NCBI RefSeq assembly: GCF_001043955.1
Contig: NZ_LABZ01000006.1
Location: 1-64,000, forward strand
DNA: 64,000 nucleotides
DNA from: Methylobacterium tarhaniae
GTDB taxonomy: Bacteria; Pseudomonadota; Alphaproteobacteria; Rhizobiales; Beijerinckiaceae
Direction of reading: 5' to 3'
Shown piece by piece: positions 36,565-45,282 of the stretch. Within the stretch, counting starts at the first letter, position 1. The number at the start of each line of letters is the position of its first letter. The position numbers were made by a program, and so were the translations under genes. The notes beneath the pieces are model-generated. The model was not told the origin of the DNA. It ran no database searches and saw only the letters and a program-made list of their open reading frames with translations.

Positions 36565-36753
36565 ATGATGACCGACAACAGGATGGCCCTGATTGATCGA
36601 ATCGAGTAAGGGGCAGTATGTACGCTTCTCCGTGACCATTGCTCGAATGTTAAGAAATTGTCCGATCAATTCGCTGCCTGGGATGAATCTGCAGATGCGC
36701 TTGCGGACCGTTGCGCTCCGACGTCATCCTCGAAACATGTCATTTCCCGCTGA
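36565..36753 (+). pseudogene. possible nonsense-broken small gene
   Basis: An ATG at 36565 behind CGGAGACG opens a frame (MMTDNRMALIDRIE) that stops at 36607. The same frame then stays open and protein-like (VCTLLRDHCSNVKKLSDQF) to a stop at 36751. It may be a 62-residue gene with one nonsense change. Evidence is thin. Confidence 0.28.
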
Positions 36754-37042
36754 TTTTATACCGTCATAGTCGGTGAAATTTATGCGAACAGTCTTATCAT
36801 ATCGACTGAAAGCTGCAAGCTCGTATAAGGCTCGCTGAATTTAAGTAATATAGGAGAGCAAAATCACGTTTAGACTACGTATTATAACGTCAGCAGAGTG
36901 AATAGTTCAAGGTACAATTTGTTGGCTTCGTGTGGATATTTGGCAAAAATTTGCGTGCTGAGCTCTTCTGCTTCCATGCTCTCGGAGTTTGTGTGCAAGC
37001 AAAATTGTAGTAGACTCCATAGAACCGATCTGGAGCAGAGCC
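36754..37042. other. AT-rich intergenic region
   Basis: About 290 bases, visibly richer in A and T than anything to the left, marking the start of the AT-rich cargo. No gene recognised. It should hold the promoter of the two cargo genes. Confidence 0.45.
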
Positions 37043-37831
37043 ATGAGGCGTTATGTGCTAGCGGTTTCAACGATCATTGTTTGCTCGCTGATAGCCTCCG
37101 AGGCGCATGCGCAGACGTCTCGTCAAGCACTGCGGCATGATCTGTTCGGCCATTACGATAAAATCAAAAGCATAATGAGGGCTGAGATTATTGGCTCATT
37201 ACCCTCGAAGAAAGAAAAATCATACGACCTTGAGACTTGCTCGACTGGCACCCAAATGGTCAACGAGAACACTAATGACGGCTTGTATCTGACTCTGCTC
37301 GATCTCTCGTATGATGTATTGAGCCCACAAATGGCGCTATCGGCCTTGGGTTATCCAGAATATACATGGAAACGGGAAATTGAAAAATACGAGCGTCTTC
37401 ATCTTGAAAGAATTGCCAACCGTACTGCGAAAGGGTTGCCGCTCGATTATAGCGTAGACACGGACCGCAACCTGCAAAAAAAAATTGTTATATCTGCCGA
37501 AGATGCCCGAAAACACAATTCAGCACTTCCTAGAGTCTACATAGAAGGTGGGTGCGGTGATGGCGAAGTTCCTGTTAAAATTAGCCTTAATCCACCAGGG
37601 GGAAATATCCGATTGATAACAGATTTTTCATTTAAGTTTTGTAAACTGCAGGATATCGACCCGTACGATGTTGATCTCTGCAATCGGTGGAAGTCTGTAG
37701 AGGAAAATAAAGCAACTGAACTCTCAGGCAATTATCACTATCTAGTAAGATGGAACGATGGCTCGGTCAGAAGGGACACTATTTCAATCGTCAGTGGCAA
37801 CAAGGAGTTATTTACAATAACGAAGCACTGA
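37043..37831 (+). CDS. secreted hypothetical protein (AT-rich cargo)
   Basis: A 262-residue protein with a clear signal peptide (RRYVLAVSTIIVCSLIASEAHAQ). The mature part contains at least four cysteines (ETCSTG, GGCGDGE, KFCKLQD and DLCNRW) that could form disulfides, and a C-terminal beta-rich stretch (HYLVRWNDGSVRRDTISI). The start at 37043 is chosen for GGAG eight bases upstream and the leader. Low GC and codon use unlike the chromosome mark recent transfer. The next gene starts three bases after its stop, so the two form an operon. Confidence 0.7.
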   Translation: MRRYVLAVSTIIVCSLIASEAHAQTSRQALRHDLFGHYDKIKSIMRAEIIGSLPSKKEKSYDLETCSTGTQMVNENTNDGLYLTLLDLSYDVLSPQMALSALGYPEYTWKREIEKYERLHLERIANRTAKGLPLDYSVDTDRNLQKKIVISAEDARKHNSALPRVYIEGGCGDGEVPVKISLNPPGGNIRLITDFSFKFCKLQDIDPYDVDLCNRWKSVEENKATELSGNYHYLVRWNDGSVRRDTISIVSGNKELFTITKH

Positions 37832-37834
37832 CTC

Positions 37835-38419
37835 ATGCCAAACGGACTCGCTAACTTCAAGAACCTATTGCGTGAGTTCAGAGAGCTTGCTGCTTGGGCT
37901 GCAGGACCAACCGCAGCGCCATTTGTAGCACATCTACTCGATCTCGCTCCTCCCTGGCCGAGAAGCATCGTCTTTTTGACCACAATCACTGAATTAATCG
38001 CTTTAGTTCTTGCTTTTCAATTATTAAGTGGAGCATCAAAGAAAACGATACAGCGAGTCATGCTATCGAGTTTAGTTGTAATTATGATCTTCAGTCCAAT
38101 ATATTTAATCGCTGCGTCGCAATTTACAATCAGGATGCCAAACAAAGACTTGACGGTTGCTGGTTTAGTTTGCACGGGAGAAGCTAGAGCGGTTTATAAA
38201 GATAAATGTCCATGGCTTGGTAGATTTGAACTCGCAGATGCTGAATATAATGCGGATCAACTCTGGGAATTTTGGTCGATTTCATTAGTGAGAACAGGAC
38301 TGGTTATGTTGTGGTCCTTGATTTTTGGGGCGCTTAGTATGCTATTTGGAAGCTTTCTTATACATCAAATGCGGCTCAAGCCGCCACGAACGCGGCGAGA
38401 TTTCCGCCAATCTGCCTAG
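37835..38419 (+). CDS. membrane protein (AT-rich cargo)
   Basis: A 194-residue protein with three or four hydrophobic segments (about 45-65, 75-97 and 150-175) and a polar loop between them with two cysteines (GLVCTGEA and KDKCPWL). The C-terminus is basic and cytosolic by the positive-inside rule. It is translated right after the secreted protein. Function not recognised. A secreted plus membrane pair in a mobile element could be an exclusion, immunity or envelope-modifying unit, but nothing in the sequence proves it. Confidence 0.65.
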   Translation: MPNGLANFKNLLREFRELAAWAAGPTAAPFVAHLLDLAPPWPRSIVFLTTITELIALVLAFQLLSGASKKTIQRVMLSSLVVIMIFSPIYLIAASQFTIRMPNKDLTVAGLVCTGEARAVYKDKCPWLGRFELADAEYNADQLWEFWSISLVRTGLVMLWSLIFGALSMLFGSFLIHQMRLKPPRTRRDFRQSA

Positions 38420-38546
38420 TACAGCCTGTCGTATCAATATGCGCGGTATTATAACGAGAAATTTTATGATATATGTTTAATAATTTTTTATTCGTATAAG
38501 GACTTATTGTAATAACTTATCACTTTTACAGCGGCAGTCGCTAGAG

Positions 38547-38697
38547 TGGCCCCGTTTCGTTCGGACACAAGGCGCGACCGCGAGGACCTGGGCAGAAGCC
38601 TAGGAGTGCGCCTATGCCGAACGATATGTAGCGGATCGAGATCATCACGGGACGCAAGCGTCGCCGGCGCTACACCGCCCAGGAGAAGGTGCGGCTG
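38547..38697 (+). mobile_element. remnant of an insertion sequence (orfA start)
   Basis: A TGGCCCCGTTTCG stretch like an IS end at 38547 is followed by a broken frame from 38614: MPNDM, a TAG, then RIEIITGRKRRRRYTAQEKVRL. That pattern matches the N-terminus of IS66/IS3-type OrfA proteins (RIEIITGxxRRRRW...EEK). The rest of the IS is gone. It shows earlier insertions in the element. Confidence 0.55.
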
Positions 38698-39107
38698 GGT
38701 CACTGAATCACCGACTGCAAAGAACACTATCCCCATTGAGGGTTCGGCATGCGCTCGTCTCGCGAGTTCATCCGCGGTAGAATGCAGCTTGCACCGTATC
38801 CGGTCTGACGCGGGCAACTCCAAAGCTCCCCTAGGCTCCTCACCCTTGGCCTACTCAGTACCAGCCCGGGACAGCTCTCACTTGTCTGTCTTTTAGCCCA
38901 AGAACCTGCACCTCAACACATAGGGCAGTCACAGAGCCACACAGCAAGTCACTGGCGGCATTCTCAAGCTTGGCAACGGGTGGCCTACCTGAGGACGAGA
39001 GCGGCGCTGTGCGGGCTCGTAGGGCGATTATGGGCCCTGCGGTCACGGTGCGTTCTCGCTGGCTCCTGCCGTGGAGACCATCTCTCATCCTGTGAGGAGC
39101 AGAATGG
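38698..39107. other. region with no supported gene
   Basis: About 410 bases after the IS remnant with only short, unconvincing frames on both strands. Confidence 0.4.
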
Positions 39108-39380
39108 CTACGCCTCGAAAATCTTCCAGTGCCCGCCAGTCGCGTTCTTGACGCCGTTCGCGTCACACCGGCTGACCATGAGCGCGCTGTCTTGGTCCCC
39201 TCTGCCGGGCGGGATGATGTGGGCGAGCTGTGCCGTGCCGTCGTGATACTTCAGTGCCCAAGACGGCACGCCCGCCTGAGGGTTAGAACCTTGGCGGGCG
39301 TTCTGCTGACCTGTGAATGGCAGGCCATCACCATCGGTCATACCGCGCCGCCGCAAATGTGCCGCTGACGCTACAATCAT
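39108..39380 (-). CDS. possible small hypothetical protein
   Basis: A 90-residue frame whose ATG directly follows the stop of the gene at 39381-39686 (TAGATG), suggesting coupling. A second start at 39341 gives 77 residues. The centre (KYHDGTAQLAHIIPPGRGDQ) and the end (GGHWKIFEA) look protein-like, but no family is recognised. Confidence 0.4.
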   Translation of the reverse strand: MIVASAAHLRRRGMTDGDGLPFTGQQNARQGSNPQAGVPSWALKYHDGTAQLAHIIPPGRGDQDSALMVSRCDANGVKNATGGHWKIFEA

Positions 39381-39686
39381 CTATTCCTCATATCCTCCGG
39401 TGTAGCTGTCAAGAACCACTCCATTATGCCTAACCTCCATGCGTATACGTGTTCTATCCGGCCCAGGCGAAAATGTCTTTGAGGTATCTCTCCACGTGTA
39501 TTTAACAAATAACTCCAAAGGACCAAACGTTCCTATATAATCTTGATCTATTCCAGAAACGCCCTTATCCGGCTGCTCTACAAGGCCCGCCTTGCTCACG
39601 GCAGCCTGCCATGGGCCATCGCTTTGGGCCGCCGACGAGGCATCTATTGCCGTGCGAATTATCGTGATCGCCTCAATGATTTTCAT
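39381..39686 (-). CDS. hypothetical protein of the element
   Basis: A 101-residue soluble protein. The N-terminal helix (MKIIEAITIIRTAIDA) is followed by a beta-rich part with IGTFGPLELFVKYTWRD and a C-terminal VRHNGVVLDSYTGGYEE hairpin. AGGCACGAA precedes the ATG. No family is recognised. The downstream frame at 39108-39380 starts immediately after its stop. Confidence 0.5.
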   Translation of the reverse strand: MKIIEAITIIRTAIDASSAAQSDGPWQAAVSKAGLVEQPDKGVSGIDQDYIGTFGPLELFVKYTWRDTSKTFSPGPDRTRIRMEVRHNGVVLDSYTGGYEE

Positions 39687-39783
39687 TTCGTGCCTGCGTC
39701 CGTTTTCTACCTAAATCGGCAGCCCGCATAAGGTGTGAGCACTCAGGTGTTCGCCAAAGCAAAGCCAACGGAGGGTCGCCGAT

Positions 39784-40038
39784 GTGAACCCCTACATAAC
39801 GCGCGATGCGCGCGTCTGGTTCAGTTCGCCATTCGCATCTAGCGGCGTTAGGGCCACCTTTGCCTCTGTTGAGTTTCCCTCGAAGACGTATGCCATCTAC
39901 CGGCCTGAGTTAGCCGCCTCCAACTTTTCTACGTCAGGCGCCAGTGCAGCCCTCGACCTTGTCTATGCCGCCCCGTTGCGGTTCAGCCTTGATGGTGCCC
40001 GAATAGGCGGCTCTGGCGTGAGCAACACGGAACAGTAG
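39784..40038 (+). CDS. possible small hypothetical protein
   Basis: An 84-residue frame from a GTG at 39784 with GGAGGG eight bases upstream. Composition is ordinary (MNPYITRDARVWFSSPF at the start), and no motif was recognised. It is the last candidate gene before the right end of the element. Confidence 0.35.
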   Translation: MNPYITRDARVWFSSPFASSGVRATFASVEFPSKTYAIYRPELAASNFSTSGASAALDLVYAAPLRFSLDGARIGGSGVSNTEQ

Positions 40039-40131
40039 GAGGCATTGGTCCCGGACGTGGCAGGCTTCAGGTACGATGCCCTTCAGCGGTTGCGAGCTTC
40101 AAAACGGATGTGACAGTCTGTCGCATCTCGT

Positions 40132-40164
40132 GGGGGACACATGAGGGAACACTTTGGGGGACAG
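40132..40164. promoter_or_regulatory. three GGGGGACA-type repeats, right end (probable integrase arm sites)
   Basis: GGGGGACAC (40132), AGGGAACAC (40144, two changes) and GGGGGACAG (40156) recur at the same 12-base spacing as at the left end and lie about 60 bases inside the right core repeat. Confidence 0.6.
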
Positions 40165-40224
40165 CCCCCGAAGCGTAACCGCTAAATGTTTGTAATTATA
40201 GGAAAATTCAGGCCAGCCAAAAGC

Positions 40225-40314
<90 letters not shown>

Positions 40315-40598
40315 GGGCCAGGCCTGCGGGGCGGCGGGGCGCCCGTGCAGGTCAGGTGCCGTCCTCTACCGGGGCGCGGGCCGCAGCGCAAGCGTGAGAT
40401 CGCGGAACCGGCAAATTCCTGGTCGGGCCCCCATGGCGGCGCTGCAACCGGTGAAGGGGATCGCTCGTTTCGATCAACGGCCGGCGCGTGGCGCCGGCCG
40501 GCCGGAATCGGCCGCCCGAAGACACGACGACGGCCTGTCCGACCGCGCCGCTTCCGGGCGGGCGTTCCGGACGGGCCTGACCGGCAAGGACAGGCGAC

Positions 40599-41012
40599 GT
40601 GAGAAACGATACCGTGAATGCCGAGAACGACGCCGGACACGACGCCAAGCACGAACGGCCCGTGATCCTGGTCGTGGAGGACGAGGCGCTGACGATCATG
40701 GATCTCAGCGACGTGCTCGACGCGGCCGGGTTCGAGGCGCTGCAATCGGCCTCCGCCGAGCGCGCCCTCGGCCTTCTGACCGGGCGGACCGACATCGTGG
40801 CGCTGATCACGGATGTCGAGCTCTCCGGCAAGACGGACGGCTTCGACCTCGCCCGCGCGGCGGCCCAGATGCGGCCCGACCTGCCGATCGTCGTCGTGTC
40901 CGGCCGCAGCAAGCCCGATCCCGACCGCATGCCGGCTCACGCCCGCTTCGTCGCCCGGCCGTGCCGCGGCGACGACATCCTGGACGTCCTCAGGACGCTG
41001 ATGAAGGAGTAG
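40599..41012 (+). CDS. single-domain response regulator
   Basis: A 137-residue protein made only of a receiver domain. The acidic pair is in LVVEDEAL, the phospho-acceptor Asp is in LITDVELSG, and the switch residues are VVVSGRS; the usual Lys near the end is replaced in VARPCRGDD, where Arg-Pro-Cys takes the place of KP. The start is a GTG at 40599 or 40614. No output domain is present, so it acts by binding partners. Close relatives are common in Rhizobiales. Confidence 0.85.
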   Translation: MRNDTVNAENDAGHDAKHERPVILVVEDEALTIMDLSDVLDAAGFEALQSASAERALGLLTGRTDIVALITDVELSGKTDGFDLARAAAQMRPDLPIVVVSGRSKPDPDRMPAHARFVARPCRGDDILDVLRTLMKE

Positions 41013-41223
41013 AGGCCGAGGCGCCGTGGGGCTCCGGCTCGGCCAGCCACACCTCGACGGGGGCACAAGCCGGCCCGAAATCGAGGATCAGGTTGCGCAA
41101 CCGGCGCGCCGGGCTCCCCGGCGCCACCGGCAGATCGACGGACTCGCCCACAGCCCGCAGGACACCCTCGATCCTGCGTCGACCCAGGGTCAAGCTGACG
41201 GGCGTCCCACTGCATGTGTCCAC
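40990..41223 (-). CDS. small hypothetical protein
   Basis: A 77-residue protein ([20 protein letters not shown]) from a GTG at 41223. The 3' end overlaps the convergent response-regulator gene by 23 bases. A beta-rich composition (SVDLPVAPG and VEVWLAEP) is visible. No family recognised. Confidence 0.55.
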   Translation of the reverse strand: MDTCSGTPVSLTLGRRRIEGVLRAVGESVDLPVAPGSPARRLRNLILDFGPACAPVEVWLAEPEPHGASASTPSSAS

Positions 41224-41387
41224 GCTGCGATACTCCTCTTACTGTCAACCGGATAACGCCGAGGAGGGAGGCGTGGTCCATGCGGGAGTCGATCAAGGTT
41301 ACGGCTTGGTCAACCACGTGCACGACTCGCAGATCTGCACTTCAGAGTTGAGCCCGTGGTCGGGTTGGGCCTTGCCGTGGGCGCCCG

Positions 41388-41594
41388 TCAAAGGCCTCCG
41401 GCCTTGAGGGCACGCAGGCGGCGTGCTCCCGCCTCGGCCGGGCTGGGGACCGGGGAGAGCCGGCGCTCGAGGGCGTCCAGCTGGCGGCTCTGGGCCGTCA
41501 GGAGATGGCGGAGGGCCGTGATGCTGGCGTGCAGGTCCCGGGCATCGCCGAGCGGGTCGAGGGACCTGGGGGCTGTCGTGCGGTGAGTCGGCAT
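41388..41594 (-). CDS. small helical hypothetical protein
   Basis: A 68-residue protein with one long helix ([20 protein letters not shown]) with heptad-like spacing, probably a short coiled coil. Another start lies at 41606. No strong ribosome site. Function unknown. Confidence 0.5.
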   Translation of the reverse strand: MPTHRTTAPRSLDPLGDARDLHASITALRHLLTAQSRQLDALERRLSPVPSPAEAGARRLRALKAGGL

Positions 41595-41673
41595 GCCCGC
41601 CATCAAGCGAAAACATGCTTAACCAGACGTAAAAGCGCCCCGCCGGGCGGCGCGCGGCGGGGCCGATGTTATG

Positions 41674-41706
41674 AAAAAATTCCGCCCCGGCGACGGCCAG
41701 GGCGGA
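41674..41706 (-). terminator. rho-independent terminator of the NitT/TauT-type operon
   Basis: On the minus strand TCCGCCC (complement of 41706-41700) pairs with GGGCGGA (complement of 41687-41681), and a run of six T follows (complement of 41679-41674). It lies directly after the stop codon of the binding-protein gene. Confidence 0.85.
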
Positions 41707-41710
41707 GGCG

Positions 41711-42727
41711 TCAGCTCCCGGCGCGGTCGCGCAGGGCGGGGATGAACAGCTCCTGCCAGCCGGCCGGCTTGGTCTTCATGATGCCCGCCCGGTTCATGAA
41801 GGTCACGAACTCCATGATGCCGTGCGGCGTCGCCGAGAACCGGCTGTCGGGATCCTCCAGGATCTGCGCGACCTCCTCGGGCGCCACCTTCACCTTCGAG
41901 GCGCGGGCGAAGATCGCCGCGGTCTCGGCCTTGTTGGTCTTGATGAACTCGCACGCTTCGTCGAGGGCGGCCAGGAAGGCCAGGGTGGTCTTCGGGTTGG
42001 CCTCGGTGAAGCGCTTGAGCGCGAATACCACGTCGAGGGTGATGTCGCCGAAGACCTGCGAGGCCTTGAGGATCGTGCGCACCTTCGGGTCGGCGCGCTC
42101 GACCTGGGTGAAGGGCGGCGAGGCGAAATGCGCGACGATCTCGGTCTTGCCCGACAGGAGCGCGGCGACCGCTTCCGGGTGCGGCAGGCCGACGGTGCTC
42201 GCATCGAGCTTGGTGTAGTTCTCGGGCCCGAACTGCTTGGCCACCGCCATTTGCAGCACCACCGCGGCAAGCGAGGTCTTGATGCCCGGGATCGCGATCT
42301 TGTCCTTCGGGGTGAAATCGGCGAGCGACTTGATCTCCGGCTTGACGACGTTGAGATCGAGCGCCGTGGTCGACATGCCCGAGATGCCGATCACCTCGGT
42401 CTTGGCGCTGCCGCGGCCCTTCGACCACAGGGCGAGGAAGCCCGGCGCGCCGGTGCCGGCGATGTCGAGGGAGCCGGCGATCATCGCGTCGTTGATGACG
42501 TTGCCGCCGTCGAGCGTGAGCCAGGTCACTTTGACGTCGCCGAGGCCTGCCTTGGCGGCCTGGGCCTCCAGGAACTTCTTCTCCTGCATCACGAAGAGCG
42601 GCAGGTAGAGGGCGCCGTAGCCCTTCGAGATGCGGATTTCGGATACCTCGGCGCGGGCGGCGCCGAAGGTCATCGAGAGAGCGAGCGCGGCGCCGGCCGC
42701 GAGGCCGAGGAGTTTGCGTGCGAACAT
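41711..42727 (-). CDS. ABC transporter substrate-binding protein (NitT/TauT family)
   Basis: A 338-residue periplasmic protein with a signal peptide (RKLLGLAAGAALALSMTFGAARA). The NMT1/TauA-like fold is seen in SKGYGALYLPLFVMQEKKFLEAQ and in INDAMIAGSLDIAGTG. The family binds nitrate, sulfonates, aliphatic amides or pyrimidine precursors; nothing here fixes the ligand. It is the last gene of a three-gene operon and is separated from the permease gene by a strong hairpin. Confidence 0.9.
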   Translation of the reverse strand: MFARKLLGLAAGAALALSMTFGAARAEVSEIRISKGYGALYLPLFVMQEKKFLEAQAAKAGLGDVKVTWLTLDGGNVINDAMIAGSLDIAGTGAPGFLALWSKGRGSAKTEVIGISGMSTTALDLNVVKPEIKSLADFTPKDKIAIPGIKTSLAAVVLQMAVAKQFGPENYTKLDASTVGLPHPEAVAALLSGKTEIVAHFASPPFTQVERADPKVRTILKASQVFGDITLDVVFALKRFTEANPKTTLAFLAALDEACEFIKTNKAETAAIFARASKVKVAPEEVAQILEDPDSRFSATPHGIMEFVTFMNRAGIMKTKPAGWQELFIPALRDRAGS

Positions 42728-42759
42728 GGGGGGTTCCTCCGGGACTGTCGTCAAGCGTG

Positions 42760-42783
42760 CCCCGGACCGTCGCCGGTCCGGGG
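42760..42783 (-). promoter_or_regulatory. strong intra-operon hairpin
   Basis: CCCCGGACCG (42760-42769) pairs perfectly with CGGTCCGGGG (42774-42783) over a 4-base loop, in the 71 bases between the permease and binding-protein genes. Such hairpins can protect mRNA ends and set unequal amounts of subunits. Confidence 0.55.
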
Positions 42784-42798
42784 CCGTCGGTTGTTGGT

Positions 42799-43686
42799 TC
42801 AGTGCTGCATGCCCCAGCGGCGGATCGTCTTCTTCTCGATGTTGGCGAAGATCACGTTCTCGACGAAGAGGCCGATCATGATGACGGTGAACAGGCCGGC
42901 GAAGACGTTGGTGGTCTCGAGGGCGTTGCGGTTCTCGAAGATGTACCAGCCCAGCCCGCCCGAGCCCGAGGAGACACCGAAGACCAGCTCGGCGGCGATC
43001 AGGGTGCGCCAGGCGAAGGCCCAGCCGACCTTGAGGCCGGTGAGGATGCTCGGGAAGGCGGCCGGGATCAGGACCGCCCGCACCAGGCTCAGGTTCCGCA
43101 GGCCGTAATTCAGCCCGACCATCTTGAGGGTGTTCGAGACCGAGCGGAATCCCGCATGGGTGTTGAGGGCGATCGCCCACAGCACGGAGTGGACGAGGAC
43201 GAACACTACGCTGCCCTGGCCGAGGCCGAACCAGATCAGCGCCAGCGGCAGCAGCGCGATGGCCGGCAGGGGGTTGAACATCGCGGTCAGGGTCTCGAGC
43301 AGGTCGGTACCGATCCGCGAGCCGATGGCCAGCGTGGTCAGGAGCGCGGCGAGCACGATGCCGATGCCGTAGCCGATGGCGAGGGTCTGGAGCGAGATCA
43401 GGGCCTTGGCGGGGATCTCGCCGCTCAGGACCGAGCCGGCGAAGGCCTCGACCGTGGCCGAGAAGGTCGGGAACAGGAGCGGGTTGTCGAGCCAGCGGCC
43501 ATAGATCTCCCAGACCACCGCGAGGGCGGCGAGGACGGCGGCCTTGCGCAGCCAGCTCTGGCGATAGGCCAGCTCGGCGAAGGACAGGCGCTGCTCGACG
43601 CTGATCGCACCGGCGGCGGCGGTCTCGCGGACGATCTCGGGCCGCTGGGTCAGCGGCGTGCTGAGGGGGGCGAGGGTGGCGGTCAC
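42799..43686 (-). CDS. ABC transporter permease (NitT/TauT family)
   Basis: A 295-residue inner-membrane permease with a polar N-terminus of about 45 residues and six transmembrane segments. The docking loop lies near KMVGLNYGLRNLSLVRAVLIPAA (EAA-like). It forms the channel for the neighbouring ATPase and binding protein. It starts 25 bases after the ATPase stop. Confidence 0.9.
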   Translation of the reverse strand: MTATLAPLSTPLTQRPEIVRETAAAGAISVEQRLSFAELAYRQSWLRKAAVLAALAVVWEIYGRWLDNPLLFPTFSATVEAFAGSVLSGEIPAKALISLQTLAIGYGIGIVLAALLTTLAIGSRIGTDLLETLTAMFNPLPAIALLPLALIWFGLGQGSVVFVLVHSVLWAIALNTHAGFRSVSNTLKMVGLNYGLRNLSLVRAVLIPAAFPSILTGLKVGWAFAWRTLIAAELVFGVSSGSGGLGWYIFENRNALETTNVFAGLFTVIMIGLFVENVIFANIEKKTIRRWGMQH

Positions 43687-43711
43687 GGCGTGTCTCCCAA
43701 GGATCTGGCTG

Positions 43712-44482
43712 TCAGGCGAACAGCATGTCGTTGATGCGGGTCTCGAGGGCGCCCTGCGCGGCGGTGCCGAGCTCGGAGGCCGGCAGGCTGTTCAGCTCCG
43801 CCTTGACCTGTCCCGGATGGGGCGAGAGCAGCAGGATGCGGGTGCCGACCTTGATCGCCTCCTCGATCGAGTGGGTGACGAACAGCACCGTGAAGCGGGT
43901 ATCCTCCCACAGGCGCAGCAGCTCGTCCTGCATCTTGCGGCGGGTGAGCGCGTCGAGGGCGGCGAAGGGCTCGTCCATCAGCAGGATGTCCGGTTCCATC
44001 GCCATGCCGCGGGCGATCGCCACGCGCTGCTTCATGCCGCCGGAGAGCATGTGCGGGAAGGAATCGGCGAACTTCGCCAAGCCCACCTTCTCGATGTAGG
44101 ACATCGCCCGGTCCATCGCCTCGGGCCCGGTGGCGCGGCCGCTCGCCGTCAGGGCGAAGGCGACGTTCTGCTTGACGGTCTTCCAGGGCAGGAGCTGGTC
44201 GAATTCCTGAAAGACCATCATCCGGTCGGGGCCGGGCTCGGCGACCTTGCGGCCCTTGAGCTTGATCTCGCCCTCGACCGGGGTCATGTAACCGCCGATC
44301 GCCTTGAGCAGGGTGGACTTGCCGCAGCCGGACGGCCCGAGCAGGATGTAGCGGTCGCCCGGCATCACCTCGAAATCGACCCGGTAGGTCGCGGTGACGA
44401 GGTGATCGGTCGTCTTATACTGGAGCGTGACGCCCTCGACCTGGAGCAGCGGCTCAGGGATGATGGTCGGGCGTGCGTTCAT
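43712..44482 (-). CDS. ABC transporter ATP-binding protein (NitT/TauT family)
   Basis: A 256-residue ATPase. Walker A is GPSGCGKST, the signature is LSGGMKQR and Walker B is ILLMDEPF, with the switch His in FVTHSIEEA. The start at 44482 follows GGGGAGA, eight bases upstream; a longer frame to 44581 has no such site. It is the first gene of the operon and diverges from the two-component system, sharing a region of 122 bases with it. Confidence 0.92.
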   Translation of the reverse strand: MNARPTIIPEPLLQVEGVTLQYKTTDHLVTATYRVDFEVMPGDRYILLGPSGCGKSTLLKAIGGYMTPVEGEIKLKGRKVAEPGPDRMMVFQEFDQLLPWKTVKQNVAFALTASGRATGPEAMDRAMSYIEKVGLAKFADSFPHMLSGGMKQRVAIARGMAMEPDILLMDEPFAALDALTRRKMQDELLRLWEDTRFTVLFVTHSIEEAIKVGTRILLLSPHPGQVKAELNSLPASELGTAAQGALETRINDMLFA

Positions 44483-44604
44483 GGCGTGTCTCCCCTTGCG
44501 TTCGTCGTCGGGCCCACTTGGCCGGGCGTTGGAGCGTGGGGTAGCCTTCGAACCTGTCGCCAACCTGACAGATAGTTCCACGCGGCGATCGGAGAGGAAC
44601 TTTC
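44483..44604. promoter_or_regulatory. divergent promoter region
   Basis: 122 bases between the NitT/TauT-type operon (leftward) and the response-regulator gene (rightward). It must hold both promoters. The arrangement suggests, but does not show, that the response regulator controls the transporter. No clear direct repeat for an OmpR-type protein was picked out. Confidence 0.4.
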
Positions 44605-45282
44605 GTGCGCATCCTGCTCGTCGAGGACACGCGGGACGTGGGCGAGGCCATCGCCGTTCGCCTGCGCGGTCTCGGCCACGCGGTCGATTGGGAAGTGGAC
44701 GGCGCGGCGGGAGACGCGCTGCTGGAGGTCCAGGCCTACGACCTCGTCATCCTCGACGTGAACCTGCCGGGGCTCGACGGCTTCGCGATCCTCAGGCGCC
44801 TGCGGGCGCGCCGCGGCCCGGTGCCGGTCCTGGTGCTCACCGCCCGCTCGGAGGTCGACGACCGGGTCGGCGCGCTGGATCTCGGGGCCGACGACTACCT
44901 GGTGAAGCCGTTCGACTTCCGCGAGCTGGAGGCCCGCGTGCGGGCGCTCCTGCGCCGCAACAGCGGCCACGCCGACAACGCGCTTCTCCTCGGCAACCTG
45001 CGCCTCGACCGGGAGGCCCGCAGCGGCAGCGTGGCGGGGGACCCCCTCGAACTGACGCGGCGGGAATGGACCCTGATCGAGATCCTGGCGGCGCGGCCGG
45101 GGCGCATCTTCGCCAAGGGGGAGCTCCTGGAGCGGGTCTTCGCCTTCGAGGAGGAATCGAGCGAGAACGCCGTCGAGCAGATCGTGGCGCGCCTGCGCCG
45201 CAAGCTCGCCGCCGCCGGGGCCCAGGCCGAGATTCGCACCCTGCGGGGGTTGGGCTATCAGGTCGTGTGTCCGGAGCCATGA
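44605..45282 (+). CDS. OmpR-family response regulator (TctD-like)
   Basis: A 225-residue protein. The receiver domain has the acidic pair in LLVEDTRDV, the phospho-acceptor Asp51 in ILDVNLPG and the Lys in LVKPFDF. The winged-helix domain (about residues 125-220) ends with VEQIVARLRRKL and IRTLRGLGYQV. Its stop overlaps the kinase ATG by four bases. The pair resembles TctD/TctE, which controls tricarboxylate uptake. Confidence 0.92.
   Translation: MRILLVEDTRDVGEAIAVRLRGLGHAVDWEVDGAAGDALLEVQAYDLVILDVNLPGLDGFAILRRLRARRGPVPVLVLTARSEVDDRVGALDLGADDYLVKPFDFRELEARVRALLRRNSGHADNALLLGNLRLDREARSGSVAGDPLELTRREWTLIEILAARPGRIFAKGELLERVFAFEEESSENAVEQIVARLRRKLAAAGAQAEIRTLRGLGYQVVCPEP

Noticed and set aside
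39129..39368. Plus-strand ORF of 79 codons
   Set aside because: It overlaps the minus-strand frame at 39108-39380, which has coupling to its neighbour; the plus frame has no ribosome site or motif.
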